A DNA stretch of 64,000 bases from Theocolax elegans (GCA_026168455.1 JANSJX010000010.1:655001-719000); one strand, 5' to 3'. Positions 43,426 through 58,021 are shown, counted from the stretch's first letter. Notes: a model not told the origin generated them from the letters alone. Numbers and translations are program-made.

Positions 43426-43845
43426 CCGCAAATACCTACCTACCGGAATAACTAATCGATTACCTATTTAAACCTACCTACCCATATAACTAAAGCCCTT
43501 CCTTATATCTGACTACCCGCACTGTATCTAAATCCTACCTACCCTTACAATTCTAATAGCCCATCCCAAGTCGCACTAAAACACACTGGCACTGGCCAAT
43601 ACACGTTATCCGGATGGTGGAATGAACCTAGCAGAACTCAGCTTATCTTCAGGTCCGTCTAGGCACCTGTTGAGGAAGGTTGATGAAGCAGTAAACACAG
43701 GGGTTCCCAATAGCCTGACATGCACGGAGAGGTTGATCTGGAAGCTGTCAGCAGTTCATAGCCAGGGTGAAGAGAGCTACCCTCGATTCAGGGTATCCGA
43801 AGTCAGCAGGCATATAGCCAGTTCACTGTAGAAATAATACCATCT
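43426..43845 (+). other. Unidentified GC-richer fragment after satellite C
   Basis: Starts abruptly within a satellite C unit, has CTAC tetranucleotide-rich sequence (43430-43545), then a 69-codon ORF (43622-43831, start ATG, Ser/Leu/Arg-rich) with no recognised domain. It may be the end of another retroelement; there is no proof. Confidence 0.35.
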
Positions 43846-44640
43846 ATTTTAGCGTATGCTAGTAGTATGTGAGGACAAGGATAACAGAAGCACATACAGA
43901 TGTATCTTAATACTATTGCCGTATCTTAATATTACAGCTGTATGGTAGGAGAGACAAGGCTGAATGTGAGGTTATGTTAGTGGTTACAAACTGTATGTAC
44001 AGCAGATATGCAAATAATATATTTATGAAGACGCATACTAGCGCAAAGCAACTGACACATTAAATACTGTGACCGACAATACTGATATGAAAGTGCTAAA
44101 CAAAATTTTTTGTGCAATATTAATATTTAATTATTTATTGAAAATAACGACTAAAATACATAGTTGAAATAATTCGATACCACGATGTCAACGAACTTGA
44201 CATTAGTAAAAGTCTGGACGTTTAAACAATTTTTAAATTAATCTTTTCTGAATCACTAGAACGCGAACTTGCCAGACAATTAAAAATTATCAATAAAGAT
44301 GAAAAAATTTTTAATAATACAAAAATTTATTTTTAATAATTAGTTTAATTATTTACCCGAAATTAATAGCATTTTCTTTATCGACTAAATCTCAGCTGAT
44401 TACATAGTAGCATATTCGCAAATATTTGTTTACGTAAAATAAATCTATAATTAAATAATTTTATATCTCAGATCTCAGTATATTACACACGCAAAATTTG
44501 ATAATTATTTATTAAAAAAAAGCTGTACGCGAGAAAATAATAAAAGAGACGCCTTCATTTATCGATAATGTAAATATGTGTTAAAATTCAGACAAAATTA
44601 TTCTTGAGTTTTCGAGAACAGTCTAACCAAAAAAATGGAA
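43846..44640. other. AT-rich spacer with one satellite E core relic
   Basis: Around 44178-44194, TACCACGATGTCAACG matches the satellite E core; otherwise nothing is recognised. Confidence 0.5.
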
Positions 44641-47600
44641 AATATTCACCTCGTTGAGGTTAGATTACCACTTGTACATGGTGGTACGTCCGAGACATAG
44701 AAGCTGCGCGCAAACGTACCACGATGTCAACGGGTAGTGCGTACTATACGCAATATTTGATAATTAATTAATAAAAAAAACCTGTATGCACAAAAATAAG
44801 AGAAGAGGCGCCTCTGTTTATTAATAACCAAACTATATGCTGAATCATAAATTAAAATCTTATTGCGTTTTAGCATTGTCATACCCAACATATGCAACAT
44901 TTCCAAAACGTTGAGGTTAGGTTACCTCTTATAGGTGGTTGTATGTCCGAAATCTCGACGGTGCCCGTGAACGTACCGCGATGTCAACGAGTAGTGGCTC
45001 CAATACGATATCTGTTCTTTCAACCTCGTTGAGGTTAGGTTACTACTTGCACATGGTGGTACGTCCGAGACATCGAAACTCCGCGCGAACGTACTACGAT
45101 GTCAGCGCGCTGCGAGTTGCACACACAATCTATGATAATTAATTAATAAAAAAATGAAGCTGGATGCGAAAAAATATGAGAAGAGGCACCTTGATTTATT
45201 AATAACCTAACGATGAGTTGATTTTCAGATAAAAATGTCATTGCGTTTTCGAGAAAAGTCTGATCAGAAATATAAATGCTATCCACGTCGTTGAGAATAT
45301 AGTAATATATTAACACATGGTGGTACGTCCGAGACGTCGAAGCTGCGCGCGAACGTACCACGATGTCAACGCGCTGCGAGTTGCACACGCTATTTATGAT
45401 AATTACTTAATAAAAATATAAAGCTGAATGCGAAAAAGTAAGAGAAGAGGCGCCTTGGTTTATTAATAATCTAAGTGTGTGTTGAATTTCAGATAAAAAT
45501 GTCATTGCGTTTTCGAGAAAAGTCTTACCAAAAATATAAATGTTATCCACGTCGTTGAAAATATAGGACTACACTTACACATGGTGGTACGTCCGAGACA
45601 TCGAAGCTGCGCGCGAACGTACCACGATGTCAACGCGCTGCGAGATCCACACGCAACCTATGATTATTAAATAATATAAATATAAAGCTGAATGCGAAAA
45701 AGTAAGAGAAGAGGCGTCTTGGTTTATTAATAAACTAACTATGTGTTGAATTTCAGATAAAAATGTCATTGCATTTTCGAGAAAAGTCTGACCAAAAATA
45801 TAAATGTTATCCACGTCGTTGAGAATATAGTAATACATTAACACATGGTGGTACGTCCGAGACATCGAAGCTGCGCGCGAACGTCAACGCGTAGTGCGTC
45901 CCATACGCATTATTTGATAATTTATTAATAAAAAAACCTATATGCACAAAAATAAGAGAAGAGGCGCCTCTATTTATTAATAACCAAACTATGTTCTGAA
46001 TTATAAATTAAAATCTTATTGCGTTTTAGCAATATCTTACCCAAAATATGCAAAATTTCCACCTCGTTGAGGTTAGGTTACCACTTGTACATGGTGGTAC
46101 GTCCGAGACATCGAAGCTGCGCGCGAACGTACCACGATGTCCACGGCATTGACATTCACTATATTTCAATTGATATTCCAAATAATTTTTCGGGAATAGT
46201 CGCACTGCCACAGTAGCATTCGCTTATACTTATCTTCGACTTTATTTTATTCATTAAAAAAATATATATTTTAAACAATTATATTATTTATTTATTTATT
46301 TATTTAATTATTTATAATTAAAACTGGTTGTATATCATCCGAGGCTGTAGTAAAAGTATCTAATTACATCTCGAAGTAATATTTTACAAAAAGATTACTA
46401 ATTTTAAATTAATTAAGGATTTACTGCACATGGTGGTACGTCCGAGACATCGAAGCTGCGCGCGAACGTACCACGATGTCAACGGCATTGACATTCACTA
46501 TATTTCAATTGATATTCCAAATAAATTTTCGGGAATAGTCGCACTGCCACAGTACAATCGCTTATACTTATCTTCGACTTTATTTTATTCATTAAAAAAA
46601 TATATATTTTAAACAATTATATTATTTATTTATTTATTTAATTATTTATAATTAAAACTGGTTGCATATCATCCGAGGCTGTAGTAAAAGTATCTAATTA
46701 CATCTCGAAGTAATATTTTACAAAAAGACTAATAATTTTAAATTAATTAAGGTTTTACAGCACATGGTGGTACGTCCGAGACGTCGAAGCTGAGCGCGAA
46801 CGTACCATGATGTCCACGGCATTGACATTCACTATATTTCATTTGATATTCCAAATAATTTTTCGGGAATAGTCGCACTGCCACAGTAGCATTCGCTTAT
46901 ACTTATCTTCGACTTTATTTTTTCATTAAAAAAATATATATTTTAAACAATTATATTATTTACTTATTTATTTATTTAATTATTTATAATTAAAACTGGT
47001 TGTATATCATCCGAGGCTGTAGTAAAAGTATCTAATTACATCTCGAAGTAATATTTTACAAAAAGACTAATAATTTTAAATTAATTAAGGTTATACTGCA
47101 CATGGTGGTACGTCCGAGACATCGAAGCTGCGCGCGAACGTACCACGATGTCCACGGCATTGACATTCACTATATTTCAATTGATATTCCAAATAAATTT
47201 TCGGGAATAGTCGCACTGCCACAGTAGCATTCGCTTATACTTATCTTCGACTTAATTTTTTCATTAAAAAAATATATATTTTAAACCATTATATTATTTA
47301 CTTAATTATTTATAATTAAAACTGGTTGTATATCATCCGAGGCTGTAGTAAAAGTATCTAATTACATCTCGAAGTAATATTTTACAAAAAAACTAATAAT
47401 TTTAAATTAATTAAGGTTTTACTGCACATGGTGGTACGTCCGAGACATCGAAGCTGCGCGCGAACGTACCACGATGTTAACGCGCTGCGAGTTGCACACG
47501 CTATTTATGATAATTAATTAATAAAAATATAAAGCTGAATGCGAAAAAGTAAGAGAAGAGGCGCCTTGGTTTATTAATAAACTACCTATGTGTTTAATTT

Positions 47601-50600
47601 CAGATAAAAATGTCATTGCGTTTTCGAGAAAAGTCTTACCAAAAATATAAATAATATCCACGTCGTTGAGAATATAGGACTACACTTACACATGATGGTA
47701 CGTCCGAGACATCGAAGCTGCGCGCGAACGTACCACGATGTCAACGCGCTGCGAGATGCACACGCTATTTATGATAATTAATTAATAAAAATATAAAGCT
47801 GAATGCGAAAAAGTAAGAGAAGAGGCGCCTTGGTTTATTAATAATCTAAGTGTGTGTTGAATTTCAGATAAAAATGTCATTGCGTTTTCGAGAAAAGTCT
47901 TACCAAAAATATAAATGTTATCCACGTCGTTGAGAATATAGGACTACACTTACACATGGTGGTACGTCCGAGACATCGAAGCTGCGCGCGAACGTACCAC
48001 GATGTCAACGCACTGCGAGATCCACACGCAACCTATGATTATTAATTAATAAAAGTATAAAGCTGAATGCGAAAAAGTAAGAGAAGAGGCGCCTTGGTTT
48101 ATTAATAATCTAAGTGTGTGTTGAATTTCAGATAAAAATGTCATTGCGTTTTCGAGAAAAGTCTTACCAAAAATATAAATGTTATCCACGTCGTTGAGAA
48201 TATAGGACTACACTCACACATGGTGGTACGTCCGAGACGTCGAAGCTGCGCGCGAACGTACCACGATGTCAACGCGCTGCGAGTTGCACACGCTATTTAT
48301 GATAATTAATTAATAAAAATATAAAGCTGAGTGCGAAAAAGTAAGAGAAGAGGCGCCTTGGTTTATTAATAAACTACCTATGTGTTTAATTTCAGATAAA
48401 AATGTCATTGCGTTTTCGAGAAAAGTCTTACCAAAAATATAAATACTATCCACGTCGTTGAGAATATAGGACTACACTTACACATGGTGGTACGTCCGAG
48501 ACATCGAAGCTGCGCGCGAACGTACCACGATGTCAACGCGCTGCGAGTTGCACACGCTATTTATGATAATTAATTAATAAAAATATAAAGCTGAATGCGA
48601 AAAAGTAAGAGAAGAGGCGCCTTGGTTTATTAATAAACTAACTATGTGTTGAATTTCAGATACAAATGTCATTGCGTTTTCGAGAAAAGTCTTACCAAAA
48701 ATATAAATGCTATCCATGTCGTTGAGAATATAGGACTACACTTATACATGGTGGTACGTCCGAGACATCGAAGCTGCGCGCGAACGTACCACGATGTCAA
48801 CGCGCTGCGAGATCCACACGCAACCTATAATTATTAATTAATAAAAATATAAAGCTGAATGCGAAAAAGTAAGAGAAGACGCGCCTTGGTTTATTAATAA
48901 TCTAAGTGTGTGTTGAATTTCAGATAAAAATTTCATTGCGTTTTCGAGAAAAGTCTTACCAAAAATATAAATGTTATCCACGTCGTTGAGAATATAGGAC
49001 TATACTTACACATGGTGGTACGTCCGAGACGTCGAAGCTGCGCGCGAACGTACCACGATGTCAATGCGTAGTGCATCCCATACGCATTATTTGATAATTT
49101 ATTAATAAAAAAACCTATTTGCACAAAAATAAGAGAAGAAGCGCCTCTATTTATTAATAACCAAACTATGTTCTGAATTATAAATTAAAATCTTATTGCG
49201 TTTTAGCAATGTCTTACACAAAATATGCAAAATTTCCACCTCGTTGAGGTTAGGTTACCACTTGTACATGGTGGTACGTCCGAGACATCGAAGCTGCGCG
49301 CGAACGTACCACGATGTCAACGCGCTGCGAGATCCACACGCAACCTATGATTATTAATTAATAAAAATATAAAGCTGAATGCGAAAAAGTAAGAGAAGAG
49401 GCGCCTTGGTTTATTAATAATCTAAGTGTGTGTTGAATTTCAGATAAAAATTTCATTGCGTTTTCGAGAAAAGTCTTACCAAAAATATAAATGTTATCCA
49501 CGTCGTTGAGAATATAGGACTACACTTACACATGGTGGTACGTCCGAGACGTCGAAGCTGCGCGCGAACGTACCACGATGTCAACGCGTAGTGCGTCCCA
49601 TACGCATTATTTGATAATTTATTAATAAAAAAACCTATATGCACAAAAATAAGGGAAGAAGCGCCTCTATTTATTAATAAGCAAACTATGTTCTGAATTA
49701 TAAATTAAAATCTTATTGGGTTTTAGCAATGTCTTACACAAAATATGCAAAATTTCCACCTCGTTGAGGTTAGGTTACCACTTGTACATGGTGGTACGTC
49801 GGAGACATCGAAGCTGCGCGCGATCGTACCACGATGTCAACGCGTAGTGCGTCCCATACGCATTATTTGATTATTTATTAATAAAAAAACGTATATGCAC
49901 AAAAATAAGAGAAGAAGCGCCTCTATTTATTAATAAGCAAACTATGTTCTGAATTATAAATTAAAATCTTATTGGGTTTTAGCAATGTCTTACACAAAAT
50001 ATGCAAAATTTCCACCTCGTTGAGGTTAGGTTACCACTTGTACATGGTGGTACGTCCGAGACATCGAAGCTGCGCGCGCACGTACCACGATGTCAAAGCG
50101 CTGCGAGTTGCACACGCTTTTTATGATAATTAATTAATAAAAATATAAAGCTAAATGCAAAAAAGTAAGAGAAGAGGCGCCTTGGTTTATTAATAAACTA
50201 CCTATGTGTTGAATTTCAGATAAAAATGTCATTGCGTTTCGAGAAAAGTCTTACTAAGAATATAAATGTTATCCACGTCGTTGAGAATATAGGACTACAC
50301 TTACACATGGTGGTACGTCCGAGACGTCGAAGCTGCGCGCGAACGTACCACGATGTCAACGCGCTGCGAGTTGCACACGCTATTTATGATAATTACTTAA
50401 TAAAAATATAAAGCTGAATGCGAAAAAGTAAGAGAAGAGGCGCCTTGGTTTATTAATAATCTAAGTGTGTGTTGAATTTCAGATAAAAATGTCATTGCGT
50501 TTTCGAGAAAAGTCTTACCAAAAATATAAATGTTATCCACGTCGTTGAGAATATAGGACTACACTTACACATGGTGGTACGTCCGAGACATCGAAGCTGC

Positions 50601-53600
50601 GCGCGAACGTACCACGATGTCAACGCGCTGCGAGTTGCACACGCTATTTATGATAATTAATTAATAAAATATAAAGCTGAGTGCGAAAAAGTAAGAGAAG
50701 AGGCGCCTTGGTTATTAATAAACTACCTATGTGTTTAATTTCAGATAAAAATGTCATTGCGTTTTCGAGAAAAGTCTTACCAAAAATATAAATACTATCC
50801 ACGTCGTTGAGAATATAGGACTACACTTACACATGGTGGTACGTCCGAGACATCGAAGCTGCGCGCGAACGTACCACGATGTCAACGCGCTGCGAGTAGC
50901 ACACGCTATTTATGATAATTAATTAATAAAAATAAAAAGCTGAATGCGAAAAAGTAAGAGAAGAGGCGCCTTGGTTTATTAATAAACTAACTATGTGTTG
51001 AATTTCAGATACAAATGTCATTGCGTTTTCGAGAAAAGTCTTACCAAAAATATAAATGTTATCCACGTCGTTGAGAATATAGGACTCCACTTACACATGG
51101 TGGTACGACCGAGACATCGAAGCTGCGCGCGAACGTACCACGATGTCAACGCGCTGCGAGTTGCACACGCTATTTATGATAATTAATTAATAAAAATATA
51201 AAGCTGAATGCGAAAAAGTAAGAGAAGAGGCGCCTTGGTTTATTAATAACTACCTAGTGTGTTGAATTTCAGATAAAAATGTCATTGCGTTTTCGAGAAA
51301 AGTCTTACCAAAAATATAAATGTTATCCACGTCGTTGAGAATATAGGACTACACTTACACATGGTGGTACGTCCGAGACATCGAAGCTGCGCGCGAACGT
51401 ACCACGATGTCAACGCGCTGCGAGTTGCACACGCTATTTATGATAATTACTTAATAAAAATATAAAGCTGAATGCGAAAAAGTAAGAGAAGAGGCGCCTT
51501 GGTTTATTAATAATCTAAGTGTGTGTTGAATTTCAGATAAAAATGTCATTGCGTTTTCGAGAAAAGTCTTACCAAAAATATAAATGTTATCCACGTCGTT
51601 GAGAATATAGGACTACACTCACACATGGTGGTACGTCCGAGACGTCGAAGCTGCGCGCGAACGTACCACGATGTCAACGCGCTGCGAGTTGCACACGCTA
51701 TTTATGATAATTAATTAATAAAATATAAAGCTGAGTGCGAAAAAGTAAGAGAAGAGGCGCCTTGGTTTATTAATAAACTACCTATGTGTTTAATTTCAGA
51801 TAAAAATGTCATTGCGTTTTCGAGAAAAGTCTTACCAAAAATATAAATACTATCCACGTCGTTGAGAATATAGGACTACACTTACACATGGTGGTACGTC
51901 CGAGACATCGAAGCTGCGCGCGAACGTACCACGATGTCAACGCGCTGCGAGTTGCACACGCTATTTATGATAATTAATTAATAAAAATATAAAGCTGAAT
52001 GCGAAAAAGTAAGAGAAGAGGCGCCTTGGTTTATTAATAAACTAACTATGTGTTGAATTTCAGATACAAATGTCATTGCGTTTTCGAGAAAAGTCTTACC
52101 AAAAATATAAATGCTATCCATGTCGTTGAGAATATAGGACTACACTTATACATGGTGGTACGTCCGAGACATCGAAGCTGCGCGCGAACGTACCACGATG
52201 TCAACGCGCTGCGAGATCCACACGCAACCTACAATTATTAATTAATAAAAATATAAAGCTGAATGCGAAAAAGTAAGAGAAGACGCGCCTTGGTTTATTA
52301 ATAATCTAAGTGTGTGTTGAATTTCAGATAAAAATTTCATTGCGTTTTCGAGAAAAGTCTTACCAAAAATATAAATGTTATCCACGTCGTTGAGAATATA
52401 GGACTATACTTACACATGGTGGTACGTCCGAGACGTCGAAGCTGCGCGCGAACGTACCACGATGTCAATGCGTAGTGCATCCCATACGCATTATTTGATA
52501 ATTTATTAATAAAAAACCTATTTGCACAAAAATAAGAGAAGAAGCGCCTCTATTTATTAATAACCAAACTATGTTCTGAATTATAAATTAAAATCTTATT
52601 GCGTTTAGCAATGTCTTACACAAAATATGCAAAATTTCCACCTCGTTGAGGTTAGGTTACCACTTGTACATGGTGGTACGTCCGAGACATCGAAGCTGCG
52701 CGCGAACGTACCACGATGTCAACGCGCTGCGAGATCCACACGCAACCTATGATTATTAATTAATAAAAATATAAAGCTGAATGCGAAAAAGTAAGAGAAG
52801 AGGCGCCTTGGTTTATTAATAATCCTAAGTGTTGTTGAATTTCAGATAAAAATGTCATTGCGTTTTCGAGAAAAGTCTTACCAAAAATATAAATGCTTAT
52901 CCACGTCGTTGAGAATATAGGACTACACTTACACATGGTGGTACGTCCGAGACGTCGAAGCTGCGCGCGAACGTTACCACGGATGTCAATGCGTAGTGCT
53001 CCCATACGCCATTATTGATTAATTTATTAATAAAAAAAACCGTATTGCACACAAAAATAAGAGAAGAAGCGCCTCTATTTATTAATACCAAACTATGTTC
53101 TGAATTATAAATTAAAATCTATTGCGTTTTAGCAAGTCTTACACAAAATATGGCAAAATTTCACATCGTTGAGGTTAGGTTACCACTTGTACATGTGGTA
53201 CGTCCGAGACTCGAAGCTGCGCGCGAACGTACCACGATGTCCACGCGCTGCGAGATCCACACGCACCTATGATATTAATTATAAAAATATAAGCTGAATG
53301 CGAAAAAGTAAGAGAAGAGGCGCCTTGGTGTATTAATATCTAAGTGTGTGTTGAATTTCAGATAAAAATTCATTGCGTTTCGAGAAAAGTCTTACCAAAA
53401 ATATAAATGTTATCCACGTCGTTGAGAATATAGGACTACACTTACACTGGTGGTACGTCCGAGACGTCGAAGCTGCGCGCGAACGTACCACGATGTCAAC
53501 GCGTAGTGCGTCCCATACGCATTATTGATAATTTATTAATAAAAAAACCTATATGCACAAAAATAAGGGAAGAAGCGCCTCTATTTATTAATAAGCAAAC

Positions 53601-56600
53601 TATGTTCTGAATTATAAATTAAAATCTTATTGGGTTTTAGCAATGTCTTACACAAAATATGCAAAATTTCCACCTCGTTGAGGTTAGGTTACCACTTGTA
53701 CATGGTGGTACGTCGGAGACATCGAAGCTGCGCGCGATCGTACCACGATGTCAACGCGTAGTGCGTCCCATACGCATTATTTGATTATTTATTAATAAAA
53801 AAACGTATATGCACAAAAATAAGAGAAGAAGCGCCTCTATTTATTAATAAGCAAACTATGTTCTGAATTATAAATTAAAATCTTATTGGGTTTTAGCAAT
53901 GTCTTACACAAAATATGCAAAATTTCCACCTCGTTGAGGTTAGGTTACCACTTGTACATGGTGGTACGTCCGAGACATCGAAGCTGCGCGCGCACGTACC
54001 ACGATGTCAAAGCGCTGCGAGTTGCACACGCTTTTTATGATAATTAATTAATAAAAATATAAAGCTAAATGCAAAAAAGTAAGAGAAGAGGCGCCTTGGT
54101 TTATTAATAAACTACCTATGTGTTGAATTTCAGATAAAAATGTCATTGCGTTTTCGAGAAAAGTCTTACTAAGAATATAAATGTTATCCACGTCGTTGAG
54201 AATATAGGACTACACTTACACATGGTGGTACGTCCGAGACGTCGAAGCTGCGCGCGAACGTACCACGATGTCAACGCGCTGCGAGTTGCACACGCTATTT
54301 ATGATAATTACTTAATAAAAATATAAAGCTGAATGCGAAAAAGTAAGAGAAGAGGCGCCTTGGTTTATTAATAATCTAAGTGTGTGTTGAATTTCAGATA
54401 AAAATGTCATTGCGTTTTCGAGAAAAGTCTTACCAAAAATATAAATGTTATCCACGTCGTTGAGAATATAGGACTACACTTACACATGATGGTACGTCCG
54501 AGACATCGAAGCTGCGCGCGAACGTACCACGATGTCAACGCGCTGCGAGATTGCACACGCTATTTATGATAATTAATTAATAAAAATATAAAGCTGAATG
54601 CGAAAAAGTAAGAGAAGAGGCGCCTTGGTTTATTAATAATCTAAGTGTGTGTTGAATTTCAGATAAAAATGTCATTGCGTTTTCGAGAAAAGTCTTACCA
54701 AAAATATAAATGCTATCCACGTCGTTGAGAATATAGGACTACACTTACACATGGTGGTACGTCCGAGACATCGAAGCTGCGCGCGAACGTACCACGATGT
54801 CAACGCACTGCGAGATCCACACGCAACCTATGATATTAATTAATAAAAGTATAAAGCTGAATGCGAAAAAGTAAGAGAAGAGGCGCCTTGGTTTATTAAT
54901 AATCTAAGTGTGTGTTGAATTTCAGATACAAATGTCATTGCGTTTTCGAGAAAAGTCTTACCAAAATATAAATGTTATCCACGTCGTTGAGAATATAGGA
55001 CTACACTCACACATGGTGGTACGTCCGAGACGTCGAAGCTGCGCGCGAACGTACCACGATGTCAACGCGCTGCGAGTTGCACACGCTATTTATGATAATT
55101 AATTAATAAAAATATAAAGCTGAGTGCGAAAAAGTAAGAGAAGAGGCGCCTTGGTTTATTAATAAACTACCTATGTGTTTAATTTCAGATAAAAATGTCA
55201 TTGCGTTTTCGAGAAAAGTCTTACCAAAAATATAAATACTATCCACGTCGTTGAGAATATAGGACTACACTTACACATGGTGGTACGTCCGAGACATCGA
55301 AGCTGCGCGCGAACGTACCACGATGCCAACGCGCTGCGAGTTGCACACGCTATTTATGATAATTAATTAATAAAAATATAAAGCTGAATGCGAAAAAGTA
55401 AGAGAAGAGGCGCCTTGGTTTATTAATAAACTAACTATGTGTTGAATTTCAGATACAAATGTCATTGCGTTTTCGAGAAAAGTCTTACCAAAAATATAAA
55501 TGCTATCCATGTCGTTGAGAATATAGGACTACACTTATACATGGTGGTACGTCCGAGACATCGAAGCTGCGCGCGAACGTACCACGATGTCAACGCGCTG
55601 CGAGATCCACACGCAACCTATAATTATTAATTAATAAAAATATAAAGCTGAATGCGAAAAAGTAAGAGAAGACGCGCCTTGGTTTATTAATAATCTAAGT
55701 GTGTGTTGAATTTCAGATAAAAATTTCATTGCGTTTTCGAGAAAAGTCTTACCAAAAATATAAATGTTATCCACGTCGTTGAGAATATAGGACTATACTT
55801 ACACATGGTGGTACGTCCGAGACGTCGAAGCTGCGCGCGAACGTACCACGATGTCAATGCGTAGTGCATCCCATACGCATTATTTGATAATTTATTAATA
55901 AAAAAACCTATTTGCACAAAAATAAGAGAAGAAGCGCCTCTATTTATTAATAACCAAACTATGTTCTGAATTATAAATTAAAATCTTATTGCGTTTTAGC
56001 AATGTCTTACACAAAATATGCAAAATTTCCACCTCGTTGAGGTTAGGTTACCACTTGTACATGGTGGTACGTCCGAGACATCGAAGCTGCGCGCGAACGT
56101 ACCACGATGTCAACGCGCTGCGAGATCCACACGCAACCTATGATTATTAATTAATAAAAATATAAAGCTGAATGCGAAAAAGTAAGAGAAGAGGCGCCTT
56201 GGTTTATTAATAAACTAACTATGTGTTGAATTTCAGATACAAATGTCATTGCGTTTTCGAGAAAAGTCTTACCAAAAATATAAATGTTATCCACGTCGTT
56301 GAGAATATAGGACTACACTTACACATGGTGGTACGTCCGAGACGTCGAAGCTGCGCGCGAACGTACCACGATGTCAACGCGCTGCGAGTTGCACACGCTA
56401 TTTATGATAATTACTTAATAAAAATATAAAGCTGAATGCGAAAAAGTAAGAGAAGAGGCGCCTTGGTTTATTAATAAACTACCTATGTGTTTAATTTCAG
56501 ATAAAAATGTCATTGCGTTTTCGAGAAAAGTCTTACCAAAAATATAAATGTTATCCACGTCGTTGAGAATATAGGACTATACTTACACATGGTGGTACGT

Positions 56601-57420
56601 CCGAGACGTCGAAGCTGCGCGCGAACGTACCACGATGTCAATGCGTAGTGCATCCCATACGCATTATTTGATAATTTATTAATAAAAAAACCTATTTGCA
56701 CAAAAATAAGAGAAGAAGCGCCTCTATTTATTAATAACCAAACTATGTTCTGAATTATAAATTAAAATCTTATTGCGTTTTAGCAATGTCTTACACAAAA
56801 TATGCAAAATTTCCACCTCGTTGAGGTTAGGTTACCACTTGTACATGGTGGTACGTCCGAGACATCGAAGCTGCGCGCGAACGTACCACGATGTCAACGC
56901 GCTGCGAGATCCACACGCAACCTATGATTATTAATTAATAAAAATATAAAGCTGAATGCGAAAAAGTAAGAGAAGAGGCGCCTTGGTTTATTAATAAACT
57001 ACCTATGTGTTTAATTTCAGATAAAAATGTCATTGCGTTTTCGAGAAAAGTCTTACCAAAAATATAAATACTATCCACGTCGTTGAGAATATAGGACTAC
57101 ACTTACACATGGTGGTACGTCTCAGACATCGAAGCTGCGCGCGAACGTACCACGATGTCAACACGCTGCGAGATGCACACGTTATTTATGATAATTATTT
57201 AATAAAAATATAAAGCTGGATGCAAAAAATAAGAGAAGAGGCGCCTTTATTTATTAATAACCTAACTATATGCTGAATTTTAGATAAATATGTCATTGCG
57301 TTTTCGAGTAAAGTCTGACCAAAAATATATAGTCTTTCCACCTCGTTTAGGTTAGGTTACCACTTGTACATGGTGGTACGTCCAACATATCGAAGGCACG
57401 CGCGAACGTACCACGATGAT
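44641..57420. repeat. Satellite E: ~12.8-kb array of dyad-bearing units
   Basis: Roughly 45-50 units sharing a core of about 60 bp that starts CATGGTGGTACGTCCGAGAC and includes GTACCACGATGTCAACG. Three spacer types occur: about 264 bp (most), about 254 bp (GTAGTGCGTCCCATACGC type) and about 335 bp (46090-47430 only). The core holds two overlapping dyads: GTGGTACGT/ACGTACCAC and GACATCG/CGATGTC. A 3.4-kb higher-order block recurs (equivalent points 48646, 52050, 55439). The many 60-68-codon ORFs on both strands follow the repeat and are not genes. Confidence 0.95.
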
Positions 57421-57718
57421 CAACGCTTGTGACGTTTCAAAAATTTTAGCGATTTTTAAATTTATGTTTTTGTATTGCCACAACGCTACCTTCACAGTCA
57501 ATAATGAATTATCAGTGCTTTCTTTTAAAATATCATCATGAAAATTGTGTATTTTAAAATAAATTTTAGTGATAATAATTTTATAAGTAATGTGTTCTTT
57601 GAGGTGCAGCGTACCTAGCGCCACCTTACGTAACTATTTGAAGTAGAATATCGTAATTATGTTTTTAATGTTATTTATGGTAATATAATCTACAATAATT
57701 ATTGCTAATTCAATTAAT
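57421..57718. other. AT-rich right subterminal spacer
   Basis: No gene recognised. A 90-codon minus-strand ORF (57352-57624) overlaps the last satellite E core and is not supported. Confidence 0.45.
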
Positions 57719-57960
57719 TTAGAGAGAACGGGCGCCTTGGGATTGCCGTAGACTATTGTTGTGCAAAATTTCAGTCATTAATATTCTCACGTTTTCGAGA
57801 AAACCCCGACCAAAAAATATTGAAATGGTCACGTTTACTTCATATTTTTGGTAAGACTTTTCTCGAAAAAGCAATGGAATTTCAGTCTGAAATTTTGCAC
57901 AGAGATGCATCTTTTGTAAATGCAGGCGGCCGTTCTCATATTTTTGCAACTGGTGATTTT
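57719..57960. repeat. Subterminal inverted repeat related to satellite E
   Basis: Arms of about 100 bp (about 57723-57812 and 57845-57955), inverse complements: GAGAACGGGCGCC / GGCGGCCGTTCTC, GTGCAAAATTTCAG / CTGAAATTTTGCAC and TTTTCGAGAAAA in both. The same landmarks in the same order (GAGGCGCC, GAATTTCAG, TTTTCGAGAAAAGTC, ACCAAAAATAT) make up the spacer of the satellite E unit. Confidence 0.8.
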
Positions 57961-58021
57961 GCTTATGAATAATTAATGGATTATTAGATTTTCTCGGTCG
58001 GTAAGGTAGGGAGGATAAATG

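Noticed and set aside
49200..49262. AGGTTAGG strings as insect telomere repeat
   Set aside because: Only one or two copies per satellite unit, not tandem TTAGG.
44939..57000. Many 60-90-codon ORFs on both strands with shared peptide motifs
   Set aside because: They recur with the satellite E unit, occur on both strands over the same core, and change ends with each unit's indels; no coding signature.
44641..57420. RNA pseudoknot in the satellite E core
   Set aside because: The two dyads overlap by a base and leave no loop to cross the first stem, so they are alternatives rather than a feasible H-type pseudoknot.
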